Shown: in pieces, positions 18,953 to 29,221 of the stretch
How positions within the stretch are numbered: position 1 is the stretch's first letter
How the letters are laid out: the number at the start of each line of letters is the position of its first letter
Source of the DNA: RI-153 sp041391225
Lineage (GTDB): Bacteria > Chloroflexota > Anaerolineae > Caldilineales > Caldilineaceae
Length of the DNA: 64,000 nucleotides
Assembly (NCBI GenBank): GCA_041391225.1
Contig: JAWKOL010000020.1
Coordinates: 62,001-126,000, forward strand
Direction of reading: 5' to 3'
Program-made: the position numbers and the translations under genes
Notes under the pieces: model-generated
What the model was told of the DNA's origin: nothing
Database searches by the model: none
The model's input: only the letters and a program-made list of their open reading frames with translations

Positions 18953-19524
18953 GGTGTCCTCCGGGTGGGGTGGTAAATTTTTACTGCCCGAAACCAAAAT
19001 CGACAGCGCTGAAAACAGCGGGATCATCACGATGGCGCCAATGAGGATGGTGGCGATCTCGATGTAGACCCACCCTGGGCGGCGCGCATCCAGATCCGGG
19101 CGACGTTGGTGTCGGCGCGTTGCCGGTCGGTGGCGATGTAGTTGACGGTGTACTGCTCTTCGGGGCGCACATCGACCAGTGGTTCCACATCCCAGCCGGC
19201 GTTCTGGAAGAGACGTGGCAACGATGTCACCAGACGGTGGGCCAGGTAGCCGAAGGGCAACAGGATCAGGAAAATGTAGACCAGCACAGCGATGACGGCG
19301 TCCAGCCAATACCAGGGGATGGGATCGAAGAAGGCAAAGAGATCCACCCAGAACCAGCCTACGAAGAGGATCATGGGCGAAGCCAGGATCCAATTGAAAA
19401 GGCCGTTGGCGGCGGGTGTGGCTTCGATTAACAAGGCAGGGATTTCTTTGCGTTGTCGTCGATCCGGCTTTACGTTTTGGGCTGCATTTTCGAGTGGGCG
19501 TGTACTATCGTTTGCGTTTTCCAT
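18953..19524 (-). CDS. Uncharacterised three-helix membrane protein (one-base frameshift)
   Basis: Starts MENANDSTRPLENAA with a charged N-terminus. Two transmembrane segments follow (WILASPMILFVGWFWVDLFA and DAVIAVLVYIFLILLPFGYL), then a soluble part with VDVRPEEQYTVNYIATDRQR. Restoring one G in a GGTGGG run near 19071 continues into a third helix, IEIATILIGAIVMIPLFSA. The true 3' end is uncertain because this frame runs on into the M20 peptidase. A second slip in an A-run near 18978 would end it at a TGA overlapping the M20 GTG. Its start overlaps the NYN gene by 20 bp. No family recognised. Confidence 0.55.
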
Positions 19525-20131
19525 GTTTCGATTTCTTCTGCGGCCGTGCGTCGTCCGGCGATCTGGATGGCCTGGCTTTGGGCGAACGACGGCGTTTTGT
19601 CGGTTTGAAGGGCGGCGACCAGGTGGGATCGTCTTCGTTCATGCCTTTGCCGTCCTTGAACAGGCGCATCCACTCATCGAGGTGGGCGTCGGCCACTTCG
19701 CGGGGTGGTTCGTCTTCGGGCGGTTTGGGGCGCTTGGGCGCATGAGGCAGTTGCACCGGCGCATCGAAGATCTTCTCGATGAACTCGTCGGAACGCCAGA
19801 CAGGGACGTTGTGGCGTTGCGCTTCCATGCGCAGGGCAGCATCGTTGGTCACCAGGATCAGGTCCTTTTTGGGGTGACGCACGCGGCGCTTGATCAACTC
19901 GTCGGCGTCGGTGGGGTTGCGGGCGAAGCGCACCTCCACGCCACCACCGCTCAGTTGGCTGCGCCCTTCGGTGATGCCGTGATCGAAGATCACCTCGATC
20001 TTGCCGGGGTAGCGGCTCTTCCAGGCGCGCAGACGGGCCACCAACTTCGCCTCATCGTCGATGTCGGTCAGCCGAATGTCGGCGAAGACATTCGATCCGA
20101 TCAGGTTGTGGCCGTCGATTAGAAGTGGCAA
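19505..20131 (-). CDS. NYN domain protein, YacP-like putative RNase
   Basis: 208 residues from a TTG start at 20131, chosen because GGAG lies just upstream and the protein begins directly with the domain (LLIDGHNLIG). PIN-like acidic residues are seen in the first Asp (LIDGHN), NPTDADELIKRRV and ILVTNDAALR, matching YacP/Rae1-type NYN ribonucleases that act on ribosome-associated RNA. After about residue 125 the protein becomes Pro- and charge-rich and ends in a Lys/Arg tail (KKSKHGKRKR), likely an RNA- or ribosome-binding extension. Confidence 0.75.
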   Translation of the reverse strand: MPLLIDGHNLIGSNVFADIRLTDIDDEAKLVARLRAWKSRYPGKIEVIFDHGITEGRSQLSGGGVEVRFARNPTDADELIKRRVRHPKKDLILVTNDAALRMEAQRHNVPVWRSDEFIEKIFDAPVQLPHAPKRPKPPEDEPPREVADAHLDEWMRLFKDGKGMNEDDPTWSPPFKPTKRRRSPKARPSRSPDDARPQKKSKHGKRKR

Positions 20132-20156
20132 CGCAGACTCCAGAATTTTGAGAGAT

Positions 20157-20250
20157 GAATGATGAATAAAGATTGGGCGGAGGATCGTGTTGCTAATACA
20201 ATCGTGTTGCCAATCCAGGGAACAACGTCGTTGACCAATCTTCATTCTTT
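20157..20250. repeat. Inverted repeat of the GAATGATGAATAAAG family (R5)
   Basis: The left arm near 20157-20177 (GAATGATGAATAAAGATTGG) and right arm near 20236-20249 (CCAATCTTCATTCTT) are imperfect complements. The left arm resembles the gatB hairpin at 4569. The right arm holds the stop codon of the GT2 glycosyltransferase, read on the minus strand as GAATGAAGATTGG. Confidence 0.6.
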
Positions 20251-21450
20251 TTCCACATTCTTTTCCCGCCAGACAATCCCCACCGGATACCCAACCATCT
20301 TCGCCACATCGCCCACCACCCGAATCACGGGGATGAGTGCGGCGGCTGTCCACCAGGCAGCGAGGGAGAGATCGCGCCCAATGCGGCGCAGACGCAGCCA
20401 CGGGCGGGCGCAGTACACGATCACGCCCAGGATCAGGCCCACCCAGCCCAACCAACGGGCGAAGAAGCCCCAAAACGCATGACCGAGCAGCGCCGGCAGC
20501 GCCACGCCGTAGGTGACGTAGCGGATCAGGTGGCGTTTGCGCCAAAGATCGGCTTTGCCGTCACCGCGGGCGTAGCGATAGTACTGCGTCCAGAAGCTGC
20601 GCAGCGACGAACGCGGCTGAAAGTAGACCCGCGCATCGGGCGCCCAGGCGAACGCGCTGGGTTGTTCGGGCGTCAGCGCGTTGACGGCGAAATCGAAGAG
20701 CAGATCCTCGCAGTAGTCGAGCCACTCGGGGTAGCCGCCTGCCGCTTGCCACGCCGCTTTGGTGAAGGCCACGGATCGGCTGCTGGGCAGAAAGCGCGCT
20801 GGAGCGATCTCATCCACCAGCGGCAACACCGTGGCGGCCATGGCCGTCTCGAACGTGTTGGCCGGATCGGGGACGAAGAAACCGGCCACGGCATGGATCG
20901 GCTTGCCCATGCGCTCGGCCTCGTCGAAAGGCTCGATCAGCGCCTCCAGCCAGCCGGGATCGAGGCGCACGCCTGCATCTGTGGCCGCGATGACGGGTCC
21001 ACGCGCGGCGGCGATGGCCAGGTTGCGTCCGCGGCTAATGTTGGCGCCCGGTTCCACCAGGATGCGCAAATTGGGCAGCCGACCGCGGTAGCTCTCCAAA
21101 ATCGCCACCGTATCGTCCTGGCTGCCGCCGTCGCAGATCACCACCTCGTCGGGCTGTCTTCGCTGCGCCGCCACCGAATCGAGCAGCCGACGCAGGCTTT
21201 CTCCTTCATTGTAGACTGTTGCGATGAGCGATACCGTGGGTGTGTCTCCTTTTTTTGGGGGTTGGGGACTTGGGATCGGGGACTTGGGATCGGTTTGATG
21301 GTGCGATCCGCCAATTGGCGAAATCTGCGCAGGACGGATCCTTGATCTCTGGTTCATGGCCCCTGTTCGCCATATTTTCAGGCAATAATGCCAAGTAACA
21401 GTTCCAAAAACACAAAGGCCAATGCCGAGCAATTCTCGCCATTCAAGCAA
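20242..21450 (-). CDS. Glycosyltransferase family 2, membrane-associated
   Basis: 402 residues. The GT2 catalytic domain starts near residue 71 (PTVSLIATVYNEGESL). The nucleotide-sugar Asp is in VVICDGGSQDDT and a DxD-like site in AATDAGVRLDPGW. C-terminal hydrophobic segments (ALPALLGHAFWGFFARWLGW, LILGVIVYCARPWL) anchor it to the membrane. The first 70 residues are odd: a hydrophobic helix, then TDPKSPIPSPQPPKK encoded by a dispersed repeat (21262-21293), so the native N-terminus may differ. No nearby operon partner; acceptor unknown. Confidence 0.8.
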   Translation of the reverse strand: MLEWRELLGIGLCVFGTVTWHYCLKIWRTGAMNQRSRIRPAQISPIGGSHHQTDPKSPIPSPQPPKKGDTPTVSLIATVYNEGESLRRLLDSVAAQRRQPDEVVICDGGSQDDTVAILESYRGRLPNLRILVEPGANISRGRNLAIAAARGPVIAATDAGVRLDPGWLEALIEPFDEAERMGKPIHAVAGFFVPDPANTFETAMAATVLPLVDEIAPARFLPSSRSVAFTKAAWQAAGGYPEWLDYCEDLLFDFAVNALTPEQPSAFAWAPDARVYFQPRSSLRSFWTQYYRYARGDGKADLWRKRHLIRYVTYGVALPALLGHAFWGFFARWLGWVGLILGVIVYCARPWLRLRRIGRDLSLAAWWTAAALIPVIRVVGDVAKMVGYPVGIVWREKNVEKE

Positions 21451-21511
21451 GTTACAAATCGGCCGCCAATCTCGTCAAACCGATCCCCAGTCCCCGATCC
21501 CCAGTCCCCAG
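21262..21511. repeat. Inverted pair of GGGGACTTGGGATC repeats flanking the GT2 start
   Basis: 21262-21293 carries two tandem GGGGACTTGGGATCG units. 21480-21511 carries near-identical units in the opposite orientation (CCGATCCCCAGTCCC). The 186 bp between them includes the GT2 start region. The left copy lies inside the coding frame and is translated as SPIPSPQ. The same unit occurs in a GT4 gene at 39964-40008. Confidence 0.75.
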
Positions 21512-21557
21512 CCCCGAATTCTCCCCATTCTGCCGTAGATCGCGCAGACGATCAATT

Positions 21558-21689
21558 CCGGGTGTATTTCACGCTGGGGGCAGGCCAAGTGCCGGGGACT
21601 TTTCGCGGCAGCGAGACGGGTTTTTCGCTCTTGTCACCACGTCCATCGTGAAGTCCCCGGCACTTTCGCCGCAAGAGTGAAATACACCC
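21558..21689. repeat. Palindromic repeat family R1, copy A
   Basis: 132 bp. Outer arms are GGGTGTATTTCAC and GTGAAATACACCC. Inner arms contain AAGTGCCGGGGACTT and its complement GAAGTCCCCGGCACTT, separated by a conserved core (GACGGG...CACGTCCATCG). Other copies lie at 40869-40996 and 48171-48304. It is non-coding, upstream of the helicase promoter. Confidence 0.85.
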
Positions 21690-21705
21690 AACAATTCCGC
21701 GCCGA

Positions 21706-21735
21706 TTGCCTTTGCCGAATCGAACCTGCTATAAT
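21706..21735 (+). promoter_or_regulatory. Sigma70-type promoter for the DinG-type helicase gene
   Basis: TTGCCT (21706-21711), an 18-bp spacer and a consensus TATAAT (21730-21735). It predicts a leader of about 145 nt before the ATG at 21886. Confidence 0.6.
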
Positions 21736-21885
21736 GCCCTTGCGCCGAGCCAGGGCGATACCGGCGCGATCTGCCATGCGTCCCTCGATCCTGCAAAATT
21801 CATTGTTTTGCGGAGCGCGTGTGCAGCGCCGTTCAGGATCTGTTCCTGAAAAGGCAGCAGCCCTCTAGAAGGGATCGGGTTGTAG

Positions 21886-24702
21886 ATGGCCGAGCGTGTT
21901 TTCGTCGCTCTGGACCTGGAGACCACCGGGCTGGATAGCAACCGCGATGCGATTATTGAGATCGGCGCCGTACGCTTCTGCGGCAACGAAATTCTGGATC
22001 GCTTCGCTACTTTCGTTCATCCGCAGCGCCCCATTCCCCTACGCGTGCAACAGATTACGGCAATTACAGATCGAGATGTGGCCGGCGCGCCTAGCATCGA
22101 TCTGGTTGCGCCTGAGTTGCTGGCGTTTGTGGATGGCAGTGTCGACGCGGTGATCGCCCACAACGCGCCCTTCGATCTGGGCTTTTTGCAGCGCGCCGGC
22201 ATCCACTTTCATCGCCCCGCGTTGGATACACACGAGCTATCTTCGATTGTGCTGCCGGGGATGTCCAGCTACAGCCTGGGCGAACTGTGCCGTCAACTCA
22301 ATATCACCCTGCCTCAGGCGCACCGCGCCCTCGACGACGCAGAAGCCGCGGCGCGGCTGTTTATGCACGTCCGCGAGCGGGTGGAGCAATTGCCACGGGC
22401 GATCCTGCGCGCATTGATTGAATGCGCCGCCGACAGCGCCTGGGGGCCGTTGATCCTCTTCCGCGACGCGTTGGACATTTCCGCCAAAGAAACCGTGTGG
22501 TCCGGCGCGGATCTGGCGCACATCGCCGATGGGATGCCGCTGGCGGCTGCTGTGCAAGGCCATGTCACCCACGTGCCGCCAACCACCGTAACCCGCGCCT
22601 TCGCCGCCGATGGGCCACTGGCGCAGTTGATGGACGACGGCTACGAGGAACGCCACGGCCAGGTGGACATGGCGCAGACGGTGTTGCAGGCGCTCAACCA
22701 GGGCGGCCACCAGATCATCGAGGCGGGGACCGGTACGGGCAAGAGCATGGCCTACTTGCTCGCCGTGTGGGCGCAGGCCAACGGGCAGCGCGTTGTGATC
22801 GCCTCCGGCACGATTACGCTGCAAGAGCAGTTGATCGATCAGAGATCCGCTCGCCGCCATGACAGGCGCGCCGAGTGCAGAAGCGCCCTGCTCCGAGGAC
22901 ACAGCCACTATCTCCATGCTGCGTCGTCTGCGCCTGGATCAGCGGCCGCGCGGTTGACACAACTGGAATTGCGCGCACAAACGCATTTGATCTGATTTGC
23001 CCCACACGCACTGGCGATCTCAACGAGCTTTCGGTGTACGATTCGCGGAACAGGCGCTGTGGCGAATACATCTGCTCCGACAGCCAGACGTGTACCGAAG
23101 CGCTGTGGCGCCCCCACGCCAGCAGGAACAGACACTCTCGTGGTTGCAGCCGCCGGTACTGGCGCAGGATTTCTGCTGGACGGCGACGACGGGCGCAGGC
23201 GCGCATCTCCTGGTGATCAACCACGCCCTGCTGCTGGCGGATCTGCAAGCAAAGGGCACATCCTGCACCAAGTACGATCACCTGATCGTAGACGAGGCGC
23301 ACCGGCTGAAGACGCCGCCACCGAGCAGTTCACCTTCCGCATTGAAAGCCGACGACTGGAGCTTCATCTGCGCCGTCTGCCCCTGGACGAAGAGTTGACA
23401 GCCCTGCTGGCCGATCAACCACGCGGTTGCGCCTGCTGCAACAGATCAACACCCACGCCCAGCGGCTCGGCGCCAGTGCGTACGTTTGTGGCGTCGTTGA
23501 TCCGCATTGTCAAGCGGCACGGCGACGAGCAGGATCAAAACCACAGCCAGGAAGAATTGCGTGGATCTGGATCGGCTGCAGCCACAGCCACGCTGGAGCC
23601 AGGTGGAGATCGAGTGGGACAACATCAGCGAGGCTGCGTCGCCTGTTACGCGTTGCAGGAACTGATCGGTGGTGGAAGCGGCGCGCTGGTGGCAGGTTGC
23701 CACACAGGCGCAGATTCTGGCTGATCTGCAACACAGCTACGCCTACCTGGCCGAGATCGACGAACAACTCGAACTGCTGATCGTAGGCACCGTAAACCCA
23801 GCGCCGCGATACGATTAGCTGGCTGGAACTCAATGCCGAGGGGCGACGTGCTGACTATGCCTGTCGCCGGTGCATGTGAACGAGGCGCTCGAAGTAGATC
23901 TCTTCCGTCCGCGGCGCACTGTGATCATACCGGCGCCTTTGCGCTACGCACCGACGAAGGTTTCCGAGTTCATCCAGGAGCGGCTGGGCTTTCTGCACGC
24001 CAACGCACGCACGGTGGAGAGTCGCCTGGCTATCGCTCGAATGTGCTGCTCTGCCTGCCCAACGACATGCCCGCCGCCGGAGCGGGCGGCTATCAATCCG
24101 CGGTGGAGCGGGCGATTGTGGAGACGGTGCGCCGCCGACGGGCGCACGTTGGTCCTCTTTACCAGCCATGCCCATCTGCGCACTGCCGACGCCCGTACGT
24201 TCGCCGCTGGATCAGGCGGGGCGTAACGGTGCTGGAGCACGGTTGTTCAGGTGGACATGCGGTCAGCTCTTGCGTGAGTTCCGCAGCGGGCGCAAGGCGG
24301 TGGTAGCGGCACCGGCACCTTTGGGAAGGCATCGATCTGCCCGGCGACATGCTCTGGTGCCTGATCATCGTGCGTCGCCTTCGCCGTCCCCACCGATCCA
24401 CTGGTGAAGCGCGCGGCTGAGCGTACGACAACCGTTCCACGACTACACGCTGCCCGACGCCGTGTTGCGCTTTCGGCAGGGTTTGGCCGCCTGATCCGCC
24501 GATGATCGCGGGGTGGTGGTGCTCCTCGACAGTCGCATTTGGCAAAGATCCGTACGGCGCGGCCTTTGTCTGACGCACTGCCGCCGTGTACACAACGCCA
24601 CGCCGTTGATGAATCTACGCAGAAACGGTGGGAACGGTGGCTCGACAACCGGCCTGGACCCTGCCCGGCGGCTACGACGGACGACCGACGCTTTCGTGGT
24701 AG
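21886..24702 (+). pseudogene. dinG: DinG-type exonuclease/helicase, multiply frameshifted
   Basis: A DEDD 3'-5' exonuclease fused to an XPD/DinG-like superfamily 2 helicase, a common Gram-positive/Chloroflexota arrangement. The clean first frame (21886 to about 22850) holds exonuclease motifs ALDLETTGLDSNRDAIIEIG, IAHNAPFDLGFL and AHRALDDAEAAARL, then Walker A EAGTGTGKSMAYLL near residue 283. Afterwards the protein continues in changing frames: LLVINHALLLADLQ, DHLIVDEAHRL (DEAH box near 23285), RIESRRLELHLRRLPLDEEL, and a C-terminal VVVLLDSRIWQ. The end is taken at TAG 24700-24702. More than six indels are required between 22850 and 24600. Confidence 0.82.
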
Positions 24703-24729
24703 CATACCCTGAAGACATCTCAGAATTTT

Positions 24730-24867
24730 AATGATCGAAGGCTTTGGCTTGCACGAAGAGGAGAAAGAGAGGACACGGATTTCAGGTGACCAGGACAGCA
24801 GAGCGGAAAAGCCTTCTGTCTGTTGTTTCTGCTAACTGTGGATCTTCGTGGATCTTCGTGGATCATT
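24730..24867. repeat. Intergenic palindrome related to the 13568 element
   Basis: Ends AATGATC and GATCATT. Internal CACGAAGAGG and ACACGGATTTCAGG face CTTCGTGGATCTTCGTGG. It has the same building blocks as 13568-13761. Confidence 0.55.
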
Positions 24868-24959
24868 ACTACTTGTTTCTCCTGAATTTTCTGTACGTGA
24901 GGCATGTACGTGAGGCATGGGCGAATCCAGTTGACATCGCGTTGAACCGTCTGTCGCAG

Positions 24960-26396
24960 ATGAAGCTGCCGACGGTCACACCTCCCGCTGCGGGCCAGGA
25001 TCTGGCAGAGCTTGCGCCATCTGTACTGCTGTGCTGGTGGCCGGTGTGCTGCTGATATTGCAGGCAGCGGCGTTGTTCCTCCCCAAATGCCGGGTCAACT
25101 AACCGAGGCCCCGCCCAGAAGTGGAACAGAAGGCGACTGGCTGTAATTGGCGCAGGAACCGTATGGCAACCTGAAGCGCGCTCTGGCCTGGTTGGGCCTG
25201 TTCGATTTTGTACACAGTTACGATGCTGCGCGGCCTGCTGGCGTTGCTGCTCTTGCTGGTGCTGATGCAATTCGGCGATCTCCTGGCCTTGGCACGGATG
25301 CACGATGTGCGCCGCCGCAGCGCAGAAACTGTCTCTGCACCGGGGACGCCGCTGCCCTTGCTGGGATTGCAGACGATCTACCGGCTGCGGACAGGGCTGC
25401 CTGCATCTGCCGCTGAGGCGACAGCGCAGCTTTCCGCTCAACTCAGGCGCCCCCCCGACGCGCAAGTGACCATCCCCGCGCTTGAAGACGACGATGGCGA
25501 CGACGATGGCGACACCGTGGCCGAAGAACGCTGGCTGCGCCTGGATCACCTGCCCTTTCTCTACCTGCGCCTGCTCCTGGCCGCGGCGGTGACGGCGGGC
25601 CTGATCCTGCTGTGGGTGATGCTGGCATTCGGCTGGGAGGCCGACCCACCGCTGCTTGACGCCGGACACGACCTATCGGTAGGCGAGCGATCTTCCGCCT
25701 CACTTACCAGGTGACGCCCGACAGCGCCGCGCCCGACGACACCGCCTCGCCGTCGCTGCTGGTGTCCGCGGGCAGCGCGCAGGGTCGGCTGGACGTGCAA
25801 AGCGTCGACCGGTTGCGCCTGGGCAACGTGGACGTACGCAGCGCGCCCGCGGACCCGGCGCTGGTGGTGAAGCTGGTAGAAGCGCGAAGCACAGGTGACG
25901 CCGCTCGCTGCCTGGGCAGAGCGATCTACGTGGGCGGGTCAGCTTTGCATCCGGTGGGCGAGTCGGTGCTGATCCACCCGGCGGAGCTGGGTGTGCGGCT
26001 GGTGCGCCTGCCCGAAGACAACCGCTGGTGGAGCTGGTAAGCAGCGCATCCGACGCCGAGATCCAGCGCACCGAGATCAACGCCGACGACGCTATCGTCG
26101 TCCCCTACGCTGGGGCGGCGAACGGCGAACTGGTGTTGCGTTTTCGCAATTTGCCCACGTTGCGTGTCAGCCTGAAATCGCAGCCGGGGATGTCCTGATC
26201 TTGCCGCTGCTGGCCTTTGGCGCTGGTGGTGCGACGGGGCTGCTTTCGCCGTCCTCGTTTTGTGCTCTGTCAGCTTGCATGGCCACCGGACAGATCGGTT
26301 CTGGTGGCGCAGACCGACGACGCAGCACAAGCGGCAGCGTTGACAGCCTGGGCAACGCGCATTGGAACCATCCACCACACAAGAAGAGGGCGCGGC
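24960..26396 (+). pseudogene. Unknown membrane protein, multiply frameshifted
   Basis: Several plus-strand frames between the helicase and uridine kinase carry protein-like sequence that joins into one product. Start MKLPTVTPPAAGQDLAELAP, then a hydrophobic helix, a second helix (LRGLLALLLLLVLMQFGDLL), a loop with LPLLGLQTIYRLRTGLPA, an acidic run (EDDDGDDDGD), a third helix (LLLAAAVTAGLILLWVML) and a C-terminal beta-rich part (GRLDVQSVDRLRLGNVDVRS, AIVVPYAGAANGELVLRF). At least five indels are needed, so borders are approximate. No family recognised. The short gap to uridine kinase suggests co-transcription. Confidence 0.45.
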
Positions 26397-27033
26397 ATGA
26401 ACGATCCATCACCAGTGTGATTGGCGTGGTAAGCGGCACCAGCAGCGGCAAAACAACGGTCAGTGAACGCATCCTGACGCAGATTGGCGTAACACATCGC
26501 CCTACCTGCAACACGACAGCTACTGGCAACAGCCTGCCCGTAAGCGGGCGGCGCGACGCAACTGCGATCACCCGTCCAGCCTGGATACGCCGTTGCTGGT
26601 GGCGCACCTGCAAGCGCTGCGCAACGGCGAAACGGTGAAGGTGCCGCTCTATGATTTCGCCACCCACAGCCGCCTGGCCCAAACCCGCATCGTCGAGCCA
26701 GCGCCGGTGGTGCTGTTGGAAGGTATTCTGATCTTCGCCGAGAAGTCGCTGCGCGAGTTGATGGACATTTGCATCTACGTGGACACCGATGCCGACATTC
26801 GCTTCATTCGTCGCTTCGACCGCGATGTGAAGGAACGAGGCCGCACACCCGATTCGATCATTCGCCAATACCTGGAGACGGTGCGCCCCATGCACCTGGA
26901 ATTTGTGGAACCGAGCAAACGCTACGCCGACATCATCATCCCCGAAGGCGGACACAACGTGGTGGCGATGGAGATGATCCTGGCGCGGATTCGGGCGTTG
27001 GTGGCCGAGCGCGGCGGGCAGGCGGAACAGTGA
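26397..27033 (+). pseudogene. udk: Uridine kinase, frameshifted in the N-terminal third
   Basis: Phosphorylates uridine or cytidine to UMP or CMP. The start ATG at 26397 gives MNDPSPV, then frame changes lead to GVVSGTSSGKTTVSERIL (Walker A) and a clean frame from about 26590 with VPLYDFATHSRLAQT, VVLLEGILIFAEK, DICIYVDTDADIRFIRR and DRDVKERGRTPDSIIRQYL, all strong Udk signatures. The stop at 27031-27033 overlaps the next ATG. UMP supply for nucleotide sugars fits the downstream glycan genes, but Udk is also a general salvage enzyme. Confidence 0.85.
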
Positions 27034-28211
27034 TGGGCCTCTCCGCCTCGTCGCCTCGTCGCCTTCCCGTAGTATTAGACGCGGGGCCGGCGGTGCATCA
27101 GCGAGCGGGGCTGGCGCGCTACACCGAGCGATTGGCCTTTCACCTGCGCCGCGATCTGGCGCATCAGGTGGATCTCACGCTCTTCTACAACGCGCACAGC
27201 GGGCACACGCTGCCGCCGTCGCTGGCAGGCGCGCCGCAATTGACGCTGCCCATAGGGCAGTATGCGTGGCGACTCAGTGTGTTGGCCAGCCAGATGTTGC
27301 GCCGCCCGTTCCTGGAGGATCGGCTGCCTGCCGAGGCGATCTACCACGCAGGCGAACACCTGCTGCCCCGGCTGCACCGCCCGACGGTGTTGACGGTGCA
27401 TGATCTGATCTTCGAGCGCTATCCAGAGCATCACACACGGCTCAATCGGCTCTTCCTGAAGGTGGGCATGCCGCTTTTCGTGCGCGCCGCCGACGCCGTC
27501 ATCGCCGTGAGCGAGCAGACGAAGCGCGATCTCATGGAACTCTACGGCACGCCCGCCGCCAAGATCCAGGTGATCTACCAGGGCATAGACGAACGCTTCG
27601 CGCCGATTGGTCCGCCGCGGGTGGCGGAGGCGAAGCAGAAGCTGGGGATCCAGCGCCCGTATCTGTTGATGGTAGGCACGCTGGAGCCGCGCAAGAACCA
27701 CGCGGCGGCGCTGCGCACGTTGGCGCGACTCAAGGCCAAAGACTACCCCCACTGCCTGGTGATCGTGGGCGGCAAGGGCTGGCTGTTTGACCCGATCCAG
27801 GCCCAGGTGGGAGAAATGGGACTCAACGATGACGTGATTTTTGCCGGTCATGTGGAAGACGACGATCTGCCCGCGCTCTACAGCGGCGCCGACTGCCTGC
27901 TCATGCCCAGTTTGTACGAGGGCTTCGGCTTCCCCGTGATCGAGGCGATGGCGTGTGGCGCGCCGGTGGTGAGCAGCAACCGCAGCAGCCTGCCCGAAGT
28001 AGCAGGCGACGCCGCCCTACTGGTGAACCCCGAAGACGACGCCGAGTTGACCGCAGCGGTGATGCGCGTCCTCGACGACGGGGCGTTGGCGGGTCACCTG
28101 CGGCAGGCAGGGCGGACACAGGCCGCCCGCTTTGATTGGACGCGTTGCGCAGCGGCGGTGGCGCAGGTGTACGCCGCAGTCAACGAACGAAGAATTGGAG
28201 AACGTGTATGA
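27033..28211 (+). CDS. Glycosyltransferase family 4 (GT-B fold)
   Basis: 392 residues from the ATG at 27033, which overlaps the uridine kinase stop. N-terminal acceptor domain: DAGPAVHQRAGLARYTERLA. C-terminal nucleotide-sugar domain: YLLMVGTLEPRKNHAA and ALYSGADCLLMPSLYEGFGF, then PVIEAMACGAPVVSSN, the canonical GT4 EX7E region. Closest in layout to mannosyl/fucosyl-type transferases of surface polysaccharide loci. It overlaps the GDP-fucose synthase gene by 4 bp. Confidence 0.88.
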   Translation: MGLSASSPRRLPVVLDAGPAVHQRAGLARYTERLAFHLRRDLAHQVDLTLFYNAHSGHTLPPSLAGAPQLTLPIGQYAWRLSVLASQMLRRPFLEDRLPAEAIYHAGEHLLPRLHRPTVLTVHDLIFERYPEHHTRLNRLFLKVGMPLFVRAADAVIAVSEQTKRDLMELYGTPAAKIQVIYQGIDERFAPIGPPRVAEAKQKLGIQRPYLLMVGTLEPRKNHAAALRTLARLKAKDYPHCLVIVGGKGWLFDPIQAQVGEMGLNDDVIFAGHVEDDDLPALYSGADCLLMPSLYEGFGFPVIEAMACGAPVVSSNRSSLPEVAGDAALLVNPEDDAELTAAVMRVLDDGALAGHLRQAGRTQAARFDWTRCAAAVAQVYAAVNERRIGERV

Positions 28212-29221
28212 ACCAGAATACCGTGGTATGGCCATCCAGCGCGGCGTTTTGGTGCGACAAACGGGTGATCGTCACAGGCGGTAGTGGGTTTCTGGGATCA
28301 TTTGTGGTAGAGAAACTACACGAGCGCGGCGCCGCAGAGGTGATCGTCCCGCGCCGGAACGAGTACGATCTGCGCGATCTGACTGCGATCACCCGCCTGC
28401 TCGACGATACAACGGCAGAGCGACCGTTGGACATGGTGATCCACCTGGCGGCGCGGGTGGGTGGCATCGGCGCCAATCGCGAGCATCCGGCTGAGTTCTT
28501 CTACGACAACTTGATGATGGGCGCTCCGTTGCTACACGAGTGTTGGCAGCGCGGCGTGGGCAAGTTTGTCGCAATCGGGACGGTGTGCGCCTACCCCAAA
28601 TTCACGCCTGTCCCCTTCCGCGAGGACAATCTGTGGAACGGCTACCCCGAAGAGACCAACGCGCCGTACGGGCTGGCCAAGAAGATGCTGTTGGTGCAGA
28701 GCGAAGCATACCGGCAGCAGTACGGCTACAACTCGATCTTCCTGCTGCCCACCAATCTCTACGGCCCGCGCGACAACTTCGATCCCGAGACGTCACATGT
28801 GATCCCGGCGCTGATCCGCAAGTGCATCGAGGCCAAAGAGCGAGGTGATCCCACGATGACGGCCTGGGGCGACGGCTCGCCAACACGCGAGTTCCTCTAC
28901 GTGGGCGACGCCGCCGAGGGCATTCTGCTCGCAGCGGAACGCTACAACAGCAGTCGCCCGGTGAACCTGGGCAGCACCTACGAGATCAGCATCCGCGATC
29001 TGTTGACCGCCATCGCCGAGAGCACCAGCTATGCGGGCGAGATCGTGTGGGATGTGAGCAAACCCAACGGGCAGCCGCGGCGCAAACTCGACACACACCG
29101 CGCCAAAGACGAGTTCGGCTTCGAGGCGGAAACGTCTTTTGCCGAAGGGCTGGCGCGAACGGTGGCGTGGTATGTGCAGCACCGCCAACAACAATCCACA
29201 AACCGATCCACAAACCAATGA
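28208..29221 (+). CDS. fcl: GDP-L-fucose synthase (NAD-dependent epimerase/dehydratase)
   Basis: 337 residues. Converts GDP-4-keto-6-deoxy-mannose to GDP-L-fucose. The Rossmann motif TGGSGFLG, HLAARVGGIGAN, catalytic YGLAKK (YxxxK), LPTNLYGPRDNFDPETSHVI and FLYVGDAAEG match the Fcl/GER family. ATG 28208 is preceded by GGAGAA and overlaps the previous stop. The C-terminal QQQSTNRSTNQ is low-complexity. The expected partner, GDP-mannose 4,6-dehydratase (gmd), is not in the window. Confidence 0.9.
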   Translation: MNQNTVVWPSSAAFWCDKRVIVTGGSGFLGSFVVEKLHERGAAEVIVPRRNEYDLRDLTAITRLLDDTTAERPLDMVIHLAARVGGIGANREHPAEFFYDNLMMGAPLLHECWQRGVGKFVAIGTVCAYPKFTPVPFREDNLWNGYPEETNAPYGLAKKMLLVQSEAYRQQYGYNSIFLLPTNLYGPRDNFDPETSHVIPALIRKCIEAKERGDPTMTAWGDGSPTREFLYVGDAAEGILLAAERYNSSRPVNLGSTYEISIRDLLTAIAESTSYAGEIVWDVSKPNGQPRRKLDTHRAKDEFGFEAETSFAEGLARTVAWYVQHRQQQSTNRSTNQ

